A stretch of DNA of 64,000 bases from Adhaeribacter swui (GTDB lineage Bacteria > Bacteroidota > Bacteroidia > Cytophagales > Hymenobacteraceae): assembly GCF_014217805.1 (NCBI RefSeq), contig NZ_CP055156.1, positions 806,001-870,000 of the forward strand, given 5' to 3'. Every line of letters begins with the position of its first letter. The stretch's first letter is position 1. The notes beneath the pieces were generated by a model. That model was not told where the DNA came from. It saw nothing but the letters and a program-made list of their open reading frames with translations, and made no database searches. Positions 17,318 to 26,002 of the stretch are shown here, in pieces. The translations under genes and the position numbers were made by a program.

Positions 17318-18808
17318 TTAGCCATCGGCCCAAACTTTGGCTGCTTTTACGGCCCGGTTCCAGCCTTTAATTAGCTCTTCGGAGGTAAAATTTTCTTCCG
17401 GCGCAAAACTGCGTTCTATCTGCCATTGCTGCTGAATTTCTTCTAAACTAGACCAATAGCCGGTAGCTAAACCTGCCAGGTAAGCCGCGCCAATGGCCGT
17501 AACTTCGGTTACTTCCGGGCGCACCACCCGGGCATCTAAAATATTAGCCTGAAACTGCAATAACAGGTTGTTTACGGTAGCTCCTCCATCTACCCGCAGC
17601 TCGGCAATTTGCATGTCAGCATCGGCTTCCATGGCTTTAAGCACTTCTCGGGTTTGGTACGCAATGCTCTCCAGGGCAGCGCGGGCCAAATGCGCGTTGG
17701 TGGTACCGCGGGTCATTCCCACAATAGTGCCACGGGCGTGCTGGTTCCAGTGCGGAGCGCCTAATCCGGCAAAGGCCGGCACTAGATATACGCCTTCGCT
17801 GCTGCTTACTTTACCTGCTAAGTTTTCTATCTCGGCAGAAGAAGAAATAAGCCCCAGCCCATCACGAAGCCACTGCACCACGGCCCCGGCAATAAAAATG
17901 CTCCCTTCTAAAGCGTAATGTACTTTTCCGTTTATTTTCCAGGCAATGGTAGTTACCAGTTTATGCGTAGAAATGATAGGCTTTTCGCCGATGTTCATGA
18001 GCATAAAACAGCCAGTGCCGTAGGTGTTTTTTACCATACCCGGTTGTGTACACATTTGCCCGAACAAAGCCGCCTGTTGATCGCCAGCAATACCCGCAAT
18101 AGGAATGCGGGTAGCAAACAAAGCCGCGCTGGTTTCGCCTACTACTTCGCTCGACGATTTAACTTCGGGCAACATACTGGCCGGAATCCGGAATAAATCC
18201 AGCAATTCTTCGTCCCAGGTAAGGGTATGGATATTGTAAAGTAAGGTGCGGGAAGCGTTGGTTACATCAGTTACGTGTACTTGCCGACCCGTTAAATTCC
18301 AGATGAGCCAGGAATCGATGGTACCAAAAGCGAGTTGCCCTGCTTCGGCTTTTTCGCGGGCGCCAGGTACGTTTTCCAGGAGCCAGTAGATTTTAGTGGC
18401 CGAGAAATACGCGTCAATTACAAGCCCGGTTTTTTCGCGGATTAATTCTTCGTAACCGCGTTGTTTGAGTTCGTCGCAAAAATCGGCGGTGCGCCGGTCT
18501 TGCCAAACAATGGCGTTGTAAATTACTTTACCGCTTTCCCGGTCCCAGATTACAGTAGTTTCGCGTTGGTTGGTAATGCCAATGGCAGCTACATCGGTAG
18601 CCAGCAGGTTGGCTTTCGACATGGCTTCGGCTGCCACCCCCACCTGCGTAGACCAGATTTCGCTGGCATCGTGCTCTACCCATCCGGGTTGCGGATAAAT
18701 TTGCGTAAACTCTTTTTGAGCCAGTGACACTATTTTGCCCTGCCGGTTAAATACAATAGCTCGCGAACTGGTGGTACCCTGGTCGAAGGCAAGAATATAT
18801 TCTTTCAT
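17318..18808 (-). CDS. glpK: Glycerol kinase
   Basis: Phosphorylates glycerol with ATP to glycerol-3-phosphate, trapping glycerol that enters through GlpF; cytoplasmic FGGY-family kinase of 496 aa. Visible landmarks: N-terminal phosphate-1 motif [15 protein letters not shown], glycerol-binding [10 protein letters not shown] and WQDRRT, the FGGY signature region with [13 protein letters not shown], phosphate-2 ([13 protein letters not shown]), and [18 protein letters not shown] with adenosine-binding [11 protein letters not shown]. Length and order are standard. The upstream region holds a degenerate repeat module. Confidence 0.97.
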   Translation of the reverse strand: MKEYILAFDQGTTSSRAIVFNRQGKIVSLAQKEFTQIYPQPGWVEHDASEIWSTQVGVAAEAMSKANLLATDVAAIGITNQRETTVIWDRESGKVIYNAIVWQDRRTADFCDELKQRGYEELIREKTGLVIDAYFSATKIYWLLENVPGAREKAEAGQLAFGTIDSWLIWNLTGRQVHVTDVTNASRTLLYNIHTLTWDEELLDLFRIPASMLPEVKSSSEVVGETSAALFATRIPIAGIAGDQQAALFGQMCTQPGMVKNTYGTGCFMLMNIGEKPIISTHKLVTTIAWKINGKVHYALEGSIFIAGAVVQWLRDGLGLISSSAEIENLAGKVSSSEGVYLVPAFAGLGAPHWNQHARGTIVGMTRGTTNAHLARAALESIAYQTREVLKAMEADADMQIAELRVDGGATVNNLLLQFQANILDARVVRPEVTEVTAIGAAYLAGLATGYWSSLEEIQQQWQIERSFAPEENFTSEELIKGWNRAVKAAKVWADG

Positions 18809-18894
18809 AGTAGTATTTAAGACACTCTTATCTACATATTAGATATCATACTTTATTCTGGATAATCTAAAAATTTAAAAAATTACGCCTCCAC

Positions 18895-19200
18895 AGGATA
18901 ATGCGGATTTACTTCCTTGACTTTCTAACTAAGTTAGCCAAATCAGAAAATACCCTTACTATGGCTCCCAAATTTGGCGCGGATTTACTTCCGTGACTTT
19001 CGAATCAAGTTAACTTAAAAAGTTCTCGTTCGCATAGCTACGGCTTTAGCTCTGATTGCTGAGTGAAGTTGTTTCATAGCTGAGGTTCTGTTCTTTTTGT
19101 CTTGACACAAAAAGAACCAAAAAACGCAAGACGCTAAAAACTCGCTGAACGCTCGAACAGTTTAGCGTCGTTCTTTGCACCTGGCTGAAGCTATTTGTTG
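18895..19200. repeat. Degenerate intergenic repeat module
   Basis: Spacer between glpK and the Kelch gene. It has two direct copies of a 23-bp unit beginning GCGGATTTACTTCC (18903-18925 and 18979-19001, one mismatch), an 11-bp hairpin with stem GTTCTTTTTGT (19090-19100 with 19107-19117), and a second hairpin GACGCTAAA / TTTAGCGTC (19130-19169). A 24-bp segment (18976-18999) occurs inverted inside the small element at 33453-33677. Similar phrases with ACAAAAAGAACCAAAAA recur between genes in many Bacteroidetes as I recall. Probably decayed mobile or REP-like DNA with no coding capacity. Confidence 0.6.
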
Positions 19201-19299
19201 CATGGGTGGCTTGTAAAATTTTAAATTTTTAAAAATCCAGATTAATTATAAAATTCAGATTGGTTCGTACGAACTTCAACTGTTGTATAAAGAATAACT

Positions 19300-20283
19300 T
19301 TATTCCATTACTTCCAGGGAGTTTAACTCGGGACCGCCGCCGTGGTTGCCTGAACCAGCCGCGATATACACTTTGTTTTTATAAACTACAGCTTGGGTGC
19401 CGTGCCGACCGGTTTGCATCGGGGCTAGTTTTTGCCAGGTATTTGTTTTCACATCAAAAGCTTCGGTTTCGTTGTGCGATACCAACTGCGGACTTTCGCC
19501 GCCGATAATAATTACTTTGCTACCCAGGGGCACCGCGGTAGAACCTGCCCGTTGCGTTGGGATGTTTTGAGAAGCCGGCGCGGTACGCCATTTATTGGTT
19601 TTAAAATCGAATACATCTACCTGGGCAATGGTAGTGTTTAGCACTGAATCCACGCGGGCCGTTGACCGGCGACCGCCCGCTACTACTAACTGGTTATCGG
19701 CTACAGCCACCGAAACGTGATCGCGGGTGCGGGGTGCATCGGGCATTTTGCGCCAGGTGTTGGTAGCGGGGTTGTATTCATCGAACCAGCTTACCTGGCC
19801 GTCCCAGTGTCCGTCGGTGATGCCGCAAACCACGTAAATTTTATTATTATAAACCGTTACTCCTGCCGAGCCCCGCCAGCGATCTGCTGGAATTTCGGGT
19901 CCTTCGCGCCATTTATCTTGCTTGGGGTTATAAATGTACATGCGCGGAATGGGCGTTTCGTGGGGGTAACCGCCCGTAAAAGCACCTACTACGTATATTT
20001 CGTCTTTAAACGTAACGGCCTGAAAATGGCTCATTTCCAAAGGCGGGGTAGCCCGCTTTTCCCAACGGTTAGTTTTTACATCGTACCGTTCTACGGGCTT
20101 AATCTGCCGGCCACCCAACAGAAAAAAAGCATCGCCTACCCGGGCAAAAGCATTTTCGTGACGCGGTAAAGGTAAGTTTTCGGGAGTTACTGTTTTCCAC
20201 TGGGCTGCCATTTTATGGTAAAAACCAAAGCAAACCAAGCAAAAAGCCGCCATTAAAGGCGCTAATACAAGTTTATTTTTCAT
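19300..20283 (-). CDS. Kelch-repeat beta-propeller protein, exported
   Basis: 327 aa from the start MKNKLVLAPLMAAFCLVCFGFYHKMAAQ, a hydrophobic export signal; the frame extends five codons upstream, but this Met begins the signal. The mature part consists of about six Kelch repeats with the usual double Gly, e.g. DAFFLLGGRQ, EIYVVGAFTGG, KIYVVCGITDG, QLVVAGGRR, KVIIIGGES and KVYIAAGSG, each followed by a strand with a W (NRWEKRA, DKWREGP, NTWRKMP, NKWRTAP, NTWQKLA). This predicts a six-bladed propeller, probably periplasmic and protein- or sugar-binding; no catalytic motif is seen. It ends GGGPELNSLEVME. Confidence 0.88.
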   Translation of the reverse strand: MKNKLVLAPLMAAFCLVCFGFYHKMAAQWKTVTPENLPLPRHENAFARVGDAFFLLGGRQIKPVERYDVKTNRWEKRATPPLEMSHFQAVTFKDEIYVVGAFTGGYPHETPIPRMYIYNPKQDKWREGPEIPADRWRGSAGVTVYNNKIYVVCGITDGHWDGQVSWFDEYNPATNTWRKMPDAPRTRDHVSVAVADNQLVVAGGRRSTARVDSVLNTTIAQVDVFDFKTNKWRTAPASQNIPTQRAGSTAVPLGSKVIIIGGESPQLVSHNETEAFDVKTNTWQKLAPMQTGRHGTQAVVYKNKVYIAAGSGNHGGGPELNSLEVME

Positions 20284-20454
20284 AGTATTTAAAGGCAATT
20301 AAAGTATTAAACTTTGTCCGGATTTAATTCAGAAAAATGAATAAAATAAATGGAAAAGCATAATGTATTTAGAAATTGCTGAAAATAAAATTTCTAAAAT
20401 TTCCTGGCTCCATCGGAGTTTCAAAATCCTGAATAAATGAATAAACAATGTTGC

Positions 20455-20502
20455 ACTTAAACACAAAGCCCGAATACGTGTATTCGGGCTTTGTGTTTAA
20501 GT
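20455..20502. terminator. 48-bp near-perfect palindrome, terminator of DUF2167 gene
   Basis: Arms 20455-20477 and 20480-20502 are perfectly complementary over 23 bp with only 2 nt between them (core GCCCGAATAC / GTATTCGGGC). It lies just past the stop of the DUF2167 gene on the minus strand; the A/T-rich outer arm supplies the T-tract. Confidence 0.8.
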
Positions 20503-20517
20503 AAAATTTTTAAAAAA

Positions 20518-21453
20518 TCATAAACCTGGCGGTACAGATTCCAGATTAGCCTGGTTAACCACTACCAAGGCCGGTACCGCTTCTTTTTTGTTTTTAAATT
20601 TTTGCTTAAAGTAGTAAAAAGCGCCCATAGCCACGGCGGCCAAAACTTTCCAGAATTTTAAAATAAATGCAAAAAAACCTGCTTTAGCCAGCACCTTGCC
20701 CGCAATTAAACCGCCAATACCATATTTAGCCACTTCATCAATATCGGGGTTAAAATTGTTGTACTGGTTGCCTTCGGTAAAATTTATGGCCCGGAGCATA
20801 TCCGGAATACTTTGTTTTACCACCGGTAAAACCTGCATGGGCGCAATTACATTTAATAATAAATACCCTTTTCGGCCTAAAACCCGCACATTATAATTTA
20901 AGGTGTTGGCTTCTTCGTCGCCAAATTTAATTTCTTTAGCCCAGTGCAGTTTATGCTGCGAGGCATCGTAAAAAGGTTTACTGGCCCACCCAATTAACTC
21001 TACTACCGGGTAACCCGCCAGAACCCGCTCCGAGTTTAAATCGCGGGTATCTTGCTGCATCCCTTTCAGCAAATTAGCATAATCCAGGTCTTTGGCGTCA
21101 TCGTCTTCAATGTAGCCTTCTTCGGAGTAGCTAATATGCACGGCGTAAGAGTTTTCGGTAAGCGGCGTATCTTTTTCCGGGAAAAGCATGCCGAGCGTAG
21201 AACTATCCGGCGGGTTGCCCCACAGTTGATTAATAACGTATTGACTTTGCGCGGCATCTAAAAATTTATAGCCTTTCGGCACTTGTAAAATAGCTAAGCC
21301 ATCGCCCAGGGTTATCTTTCCGGTTTGGTAAGTAAAAGATTCTTTAATTTGCTCGTGTTGAAAAGCGGCGGAATCAATACCCTGCGCCCATATTTGGAAA
21401 GGCAAAAAAAGCAACAACCATAATCCTATTACTCGGAGTAAGTTTGTTTTCAT
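20518..21453 (-). CDS. DUF2167 family membrane-anchored protein
   Basis: 311 aa. Signal peptide at residues 1-24 (ending IWAQG). The central region matches DUF2167: GDGLAILQVPKGYKFLDAAQSQYVINQLWGNPP, LGMLFPE, YAVHISYSEEGYIEDDDAKDLDYANLL, VELIGWASKPFYDASQHKLHWAKEIKFG and YNVRVLGRKGYLLLNVIA. Near the C-terminus are two membrane segments (IGGLIAGKVLAKAGFFAFILKF and VLAAVAMGAFYYF) followed by a Lys-rich tail. The family is widespread, function unknown; the large domain should lie outside the inner membrane. Long stretches are cited here only as position guides: DUF2167 core is residues 45-225. Confidence 0.88.
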   Translation of the reverse strand: MKTNLLRVIGLWLLLFLPFQIWAQGIDSAAFQHEQIKESFTYQTGKITLGDGLAILQVPKGYKFLDAAQSQYVINQLWGNPPDSSTLGMLFPEKDTPLTENSYAVHISYSEEGYIEDDDAKDLDYANLLKGMQQDTRDLNSERVLAGYPVVELIGWASKPFYDASQHKLHWAKEIKFGDEEANTLNYNVRVLGRKGYLLLNVIAPMQVLPVVKQSIPDMLRAINFTEGNQYNNFNPDIDEVAKYGIGGLIAGKVLAKAGFFAFILKFWKVLAAVAMGAFYYFKQKFKNKKEAVPALVVVNQANLESVPPGL

Positions 21454-21697
21454 AAACTAATTACAAGAAATTTAAATTTAACGTATATTATATAGCATAT
21501 TACCTATACAACAACAGTACCATTTCTTGCAGTTGGCTTCAATCAGTATTTCAAGTATAAAAACCTCTGGATTAAATCAGCCTTAAAACTGCTATCCAAA
21601 AATTTAAAATTTTTCTTTTTAGCATGAATAAATAAGGATCCTAACTGTGGGTTATCGTTAATAGACTGCGGTTTACCATTCATAAACATACAAATAA

Positions 21698-21747
21698 AAC
21701 AGGGAGTTAACCGTTGCGCCACCTGGTTAACTCCCTGTTAAAAAAAT
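21698..21747 (-). terminator. Terminator of the OmpA-family gene
   Basis: A 15-bp perfect stem (AACAGGGAGTTAACC at 21698-21712 with its complement at 21725-21739), 12-nt loop, located 16 bp past the stop codon on the minus strand. Confidence 0.8.
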
Positions 21748-21754
21748 TTAAAAT

Positions 21755-23662
21755 TTAGTTTAAAATCCGCAGTATTACTTTTCGATCCAGGGTTACTACC
21801 GGGTCAGTGGAGTTTTCTTCGCCAAAATACTGCATGAGAATTCGCTCTTTGTCGATGCCGCGGTATTGCAAAAACTCCGAAACGGCTTCTACTCTTCGGC
21901 GGCTCAATATTAAGTTATATTCTGGTTTCCCCGATTTATCAGCGTAGCCCGTAAGCTGAATTTTTTGGTTAGGGTTCGCTTTTAAGTAAGTGGCACACCC
22001 AAGCAAATTATTAAAATTTAAGGGCAAAATCTGATTGCTATTTTTATTAAAGAATATAGTAGAATCAAATTTGATTTCGCGCCCTGGTAAATCAGAACCA
22101 GAGGTAGTTACATTATTAGTAGCTGGCACTGGGGCCACTAGTTTCGGAGAACGTCTTAACTGGTTTTCATAAAGATTTAATCTTTGTCGTAAACTATCAT
22201 TTAAGGTAGCCTGGTCTTGCATATACCGCATTAATTGGCTATTTAAATTATTATAGGCCACGGAATTTTGCCTTCTAACTTGTGCATTTTGGGCGGTATC
22301 GCGGCTACGTAGGGCATTTAAAGAATCATAGGCGTAGCGTAATTGCAGATTTTTCCGGTTTACTTCGTCTAAGTCTTTTCGGTCGTTATCGAGCAATACG
22401 GTGGCGCTCGGGTTTACGGGAACTACCGGAGTACGACTGTTATTGTACACCGGAGAAGGGGTTTGATAAACCGGAGCAGGTCTGGGATTGGTACGGTAAG
22501 CCGAAGTCCGGTTTAATGATTCCCGCGACCGGTCTAATTCTGCTTGTCGTAATGCATTAGCGCGACGGGTACGCTGGTCGTACTCCGCTAAAGCTCTATC
22601 CCGGTCATTTAGGGCTTTTGCTCTATCGGCAACAACTTTTCTTTGCGCGGCGGTTAGTACCGAATCATGGCTTCTTGCCTTGGTCTGTGCTGCTAAGCGC
22701 TTTTGGTTTACATTAGTGATACTATCCTGTATTTGTCTTCTGAAGGTGGTAGTGCTAGATGTGTCGGGGATTGCACCATAGCTATTATCTCTCACTTTAA
22801 CAGTATCGCGAATTACCACCAAACGGGGAACGGCTGAGCGGAAATCCGGCGAATCTAACGTTGTTGTACGGGTTTGGAGCTTGCTAATAGTAGTATCAAC
22901 TATTTGATTTACCCCTGTTGTTGGAGCCACTGAATCGATTGGCAGGGGAGCCAGGGGAGTTATAGTGGAGTTGGTTAATACCGATCTAGCAGTAGTAGCC
23001 GTTTCTGGTGGTAAAGGTTGCTGAAAGCTGGAGTAGAAACGAGCCGCTTTAAAACTCGACGGCTTAAAGCCAAAATTATAAGCCAAAGCTACTCCAGTAT
23101 ACAAAAAGCTGTTATTATACTTATTCTGCCGCGCGATGATGTCGTTGGCAGAAGCGGTAGTATGATAAACGGCTTCGGTTTGCAGATCGAGTTGCCAGCG
23201 GTCAGCGATCCGAAATTTAAAGCCTAATCCAAAAGGTAAGGCTTGCTGGTACTTGTCATTTGTGGGAGCATCTTTTAAAGTACTCAAACCATAGCCACCA
23301 AATACATAAGGTGCTACCAGCGCATTTTCTTTTAACAACCAACCATTATCGGTATAAAAATAAAGTCGTAGGGCAGTCATGCGGGAATCGGCGGTAAAAT
23401 AACCACCTAGCGGGGCTAATCCCCGGATCTTTCCCATGGATGCATTCGCAGATAAACCAAAAGATTTACCTAAACTATGACCAATTTCGAGGCGGTACCA
23501 AAAGTTTTCATCGGGTTGCAGGTAGTCAATTGTTTTCAGGTCGGGGTTAAAGTAATGCCCTAAACCTGCATACGCTTTTACATGCCAATTATATAAATCG
23601 TGCTGCGCATAGCTCTTTAAGCCCCCTAAAACCAATAGCCAAAATAGCAGAAGCTTTTTCAT
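21755..23662 (-). CDS. OmpA-family protein with N-terminal barrel and coiled coil
   Basis: About 635 aa starting MKKLLLFWLLVLGGLKSYAQ (signal peptide); the GTG eight codons upstream overlaps the preceding gene and is unlikely. Residues 20-205 look like an outer-membrane barrel (YNWHVKAYAGLGHYF ... ALAYNFGFKP). Residues about 330-520 are rich in Arg, Asp, Asn and Gln (ALNDRDRALAEYDQRTRR) and form a long coiled coil or disordered linker. The C-terminus (about 530-635) is an OmpA peptidoglycan-binding domain: FFNKNSNQILP, IQLTGYADKSGKPEYNLILSRRRVEAV. It probably ties the outer membrane to the cell wall. Its start is 2 bp after the stop of the upstream gene, so translation is likely coupled. Confidence 0.9.
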   Translation of the reverse strand: MKKLLLFWLLVLGGLKSYAQHDLYNWHVKAYAGLGHYFNPDLKTIDYLQPDENFWYRLEIGHSLGKSFGLSANASMGKIRGLAPLGGYFTADSRMTALRLYFYTDNGWLLKENALVAPYVFGGYGLSTLKDAPTNDKYQQALPFGLGFKFRIADRWQLDLQTEAVYHTTASANDIIARQNKYNNSFLYTGVALAYNFGFKPSSFKAARFYSSFQQPLPPETATTARSVLTNSTITPLAPLPIDSVAPTTGVNQIVDTTISKLQTRTTTLDSPDFRSAVPRLVVIRDTVKVRDNSYGAIPDTSSTTTFRRQIQDSITNVNQKRLAAQTKARSHDSVLTAAQRKVVADRAKALNDRDRALAEYDQRTRRANALRQAELDRSRESLNRTSAYRTNPRPAPVYQTPSPVYNNSRTPVVPVNPSATVLLDNDRKDLDEVNRKNLQLRYAYDSLNALRSRDTAQNAQVRRQNSVAYNNLNSQLMRYMQDQATLNDSLRQRLNLYENQLRRSPKLVAPVPATNNVTTSGSDLPGREIKFDSTIFFNKNSNQILPLNFNNLLGCATYLKANPNQKIQLTGYADKSGKPEYNLILSRRRVEAVSEFLQYRGIDKERILMQYFGEENSTDPVVTLDRKVILRILN

Positions 23663-23664
23663 GA

Positions 23665-24849
23665 TTACCGGTTTAAGTTTAACCACAAATTAACTTCCAT
23701 GCTTAATCCTACAAATGGCCGGATGTATACCTTATCCAGGTTTAAATCATTGTTGGTGCTGCTGTTAAGTTTTTTTTGCAATACAGTGGCACCGGCATTT
23801 AAACGAATAAAAGGTAAAATCCGGTAGCCTAAAGCCAGATAAACCGGGCGACGCACTATGGGTCCGGTAGCTTCGTTATTGGGGCCAAAATCTAAATTTT
23901 TTAAAAATACGCCGGTCGAGATACTAGTACGCGCCATAAAAGGCGAAGCAAATGGCTCCTTGCCGAACGGAATGGATATGCCTGCGTACGGAGCGGCATC
24001 GTAGGCCAAATCATCGAAAGAGCCGGAATAATAAACCCCGCCGTAACCTACATTAAGCGCAAGAGCATTTTTGGTTTTTTCTGTACTGTAGTCCGTAACT
24101 TTTTTACTATCCATAAGGGCATACAACTGCACGCCTCCGTATTGGGCTACTTCCTGGTTTATCAAAGTTTTTAAGGCCGCAATTTGCTCTTGAGCGTACC
24201 GCAGTTTCATCGATTTAGCATTGTCATCTTCTTTACTAAAAACATTAAAGCGGGCTTTCTGCAAGTTTAACTCACTCAATTGCTTTAGTTTAAAAAAAAC
24301 CAAATCAGAAAATCCCGGAAAAGTATAGTTAATCAGATTGCGATGCAGCGACAAACCTTGGTTTACAATGGCGTTTAAGTCGCTACGCATGGTTTTGGGG
24401 TGTTGTAAAATTACAATACCGGAACGTTCTACCTGGTACGACTGATCAATGTAAGCACTTAAGGCGGCGTTTATCTGATTAACCACTTGCTGCTGTTGCT
24501 CCGCAGAAATTTGTGCGTAATAATTTATTAAAAATGTATACTCTTCGTTTCCGCGCAAAGGCTGGTTTACCGGTAGCGCAAAGGTGGCAGTAGGGTTCAT
24601 AGGTTTCCTCTCCCAGGTATTTTGATAAAAAGGCACTTTATCGGTATTAGACGAATGATAAATTTTTACTTCAATAATATCGCTGGTTGCACTGGCTTCG
24701 CCAGTAATAATAAACTTAGTTTCGGCCGGCAGAGGCTGACCATCGTCGAAATAAGCGCGTTCGTAGTTAAACAACACCGTTTTATACTGCGCAAACGCAG
24801 AGCTGCTTCCTACAAAAAGAAGCAGTAATAAATAAAATTTCACTTTCAT
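23665..24849 (-). CDS. Exported protein, partner of OmpA-family gene
   Basis: 394 aa with signal peptide MKVKFYLLLLLFVGSSSAFAQ. The N-terminal 200 residues are mixed alpha/beta (EQQQQVVNQINAALSAYIDQSYQVERSG, then NLQKARFNVFSK). The C-terminal 150 residues are barrel-like, with alternating aromatic strands (LALNVGYGGVYYSG, PVYLALGYRILPFIRLNAGATVL) and an end ...LSMEVNLWLNLNR that resembles a terminal outer-membrane strand. I do not recognise the family. It is the first gene of a two-gene unit with the OmpA protein (2-bp gap), which suggests they act together at the outer membrane. Confidence 0.8.
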   Translation of the reverse strand: MKVKFYLLLLLFVGSSSAFAQYKTVLFNYERAYFDDGQPLPAETKFIITGEASATSDIIEVKIYHSSNTDKVPFYQNTWERKPMNPTATFALPVNQPLRGNEEYTFLINYYAQISAEQQQQVVNQINAALSAYIDQSYQVERSGIVILQHPKTMRSDLNAIVNQGLSLHRNLINYTFPGFSDLVFFKLKQLSELNLQKARFNVFSKEDDNAKSMKLRYAQEQIAALKTLINQEVAQYGGVQLYALMDSKKVTDYSTEKTKNALALNVGYGGVYYSGSFDDLAYDAAPYAGISIPFGKEPFASPFMARTSISTGVFLKNLDFGPNNEATGPIVRRPVYLALGYRILPFIRLNAGATVLQKKLNSSTNNDLNLDKVYIRPFVGLSMEVNLWLNLNR

Positions 24850-24877
24850 AAGCTTGTATAAAAAACTTTAGAGGCAT

Positions 24878-24912
24878 AAAAAAACCTTGCTCCCTGAGTG
24901 AAAGCAAGGTTT
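24878..24912 (-). terminator. Terminator of PorT-family gene
   Basis: Stem AAACCTTGCT / AGCAAGGTTT (10 bp, 11-nt loop); the A-run at 24878-24884 becomes the T-tract on the minus strand. It lies about 23 bp after the stop of the barrel gene. Confidence 0.8.
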
Positions 24913-24934
24913 GCTACATCTGTAAATCCCAGAA

Positions 24935-25612
24935 TTATAACCCGAAACCGATATAAATCTGTGCAGCAGAATTTTTAGAGTCGTTAGTTAAACTACCGGC
25001 TAAACCACTCTTACCCACTTCGCGCAAGCCATAGTTATAACGAGCGCCCAAGGTAAGCCCCCGTACATCAAACCCAACGCCAATTACAGCCCCGTAATCG
25101 AAGCTATTAAAATCGTCGCGGTTCAATTCTTTTACATCATTGGGGTTTAAATCCGAAGTTTTTAAATCTCTGATTTTAGCAGAAGCCAGATAAGCCAGAT
25201 AAGGGCCGGCATGTACGTTTAATGGGCCAATGTTAACTGCCAATGCAATTGGTACCTGAACGTAGTTTAAGTTAAAACGAATTTCACCAGGTTCAATGCC
25301 TACCAAATTCTCGAAATCAGAACCACCGTAAGTAATTTTGGAACCCACACTGGAGTAAAGCACCTCTGGCTGAATGGCTAAGAAACTGGTAATCGGCACT
25401 TTGCCAAATACCCCGAAATGGTAGCCTACCTTCATGTTTTCGTCTTCGACAGTAGGCTGATCTACGTACAATTGCGAAAAGTTTAAACCTCCTTTAATTC
25501 CAAACTTAGGCCCCGGATTATTTTCCTGCGCGCTAACCTGTCCAGCACCAAGTAGTAAGAAAACCACTAACCCGACACCCAATAATTTTTTAGAAAGATA
25601 ATTAATTAACAT
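24935..25612 (-). CDS. PorT-family outer-membrane beta-barrel protein
   Basis: 225 aa. Signal peptide at residues 1-29 (VFLLLGAGQVSAQ). The mature chain begins FGIKGGLNFSQLYVDQ, then AIQPEVLYSSVGSKITY, and closes with AAQIYIGFGL, a typical C-terminal barrel strand. It belongs to the same broad family as the protein at 10306-10968 (shared order: IKxGxNxSxL, then IQPExLYS), but the two are diverged. Function unknown. Upstream DNA (25613-26002) contains no other gene. Confidence 0.88.
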   Translation of the reverse strand: MLINYLSKKLLGVGLVVFLLLGAGQVSAQENNPGPKFGIKGGLNFSQLYVDQPTVEDENMKVGYHFGVFGKVPITSFLAIQPEVLYSSVGSKITYGGSDFENLVGIEPGEIRFNLNYVQVPIALAVNIGPLNVHAGPYLAYLASAKIRDLKTSDLNPNDVKELNRDDFNSFDYGAVIGVGFDVRGLTLGARYNYGLREVGKSGLAGSLTNDSKNSAAQIYIGFGL

Positions 25613-26002
25613 AAAATTTTAATTTAAAACAGTACTTATACTTAATTTTATTTTTTCATCTATACGTATTTTTACCTAATAGATTCATCATTTTTAAAAT
25701 ATTTATTTTCCGGGGAGACATACTTGATTTATTTAAGGTTTGGGGGTGTTTTCCTTGAAAATAATTCCCAACGGTGGCTTACCTATTTGCTTACCTTGTA
25801 TGTACCTATTTGGTTTTATTTAATAGCGAATACCTTAAATAATAATGAAATAGCTTTAACTGTACGCCAATAACACAGCTTGCCACTAAAACTTGTTTAT
25901 TACTTGAACTACGAACGTAGCTTCTGCCATTAAATTCCGAAACAATCAAGCTACCCGCCCCTGCCGCTTAAAACTATTTACCTGCTTACAGGTTAAGATT
26001 TT
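25613..26002. other. Spacer with no recognised element
   Basis: 390 bp of A/T-rich DNA between the divergent barrel gene and the DUF2867 gene. It must hold both promoters, but I see no exact TAnnTTTG box, hairpin or small frame that I would defend. Confidence 0.5.

Noticed and set aside
19717-20169. 150-aa frame on the plus strand opposite the Kelch gene
   Set aside because: Antisense of clear Kelch repeats; no domain or start context.
23663-23686. GTG start at 23686 for the OmpA-family gene
   Set aside because: Overlaps the upstream gene and precedes a complete signal peptide; ATG at 23662 leaves the tidy 2-bp gap.
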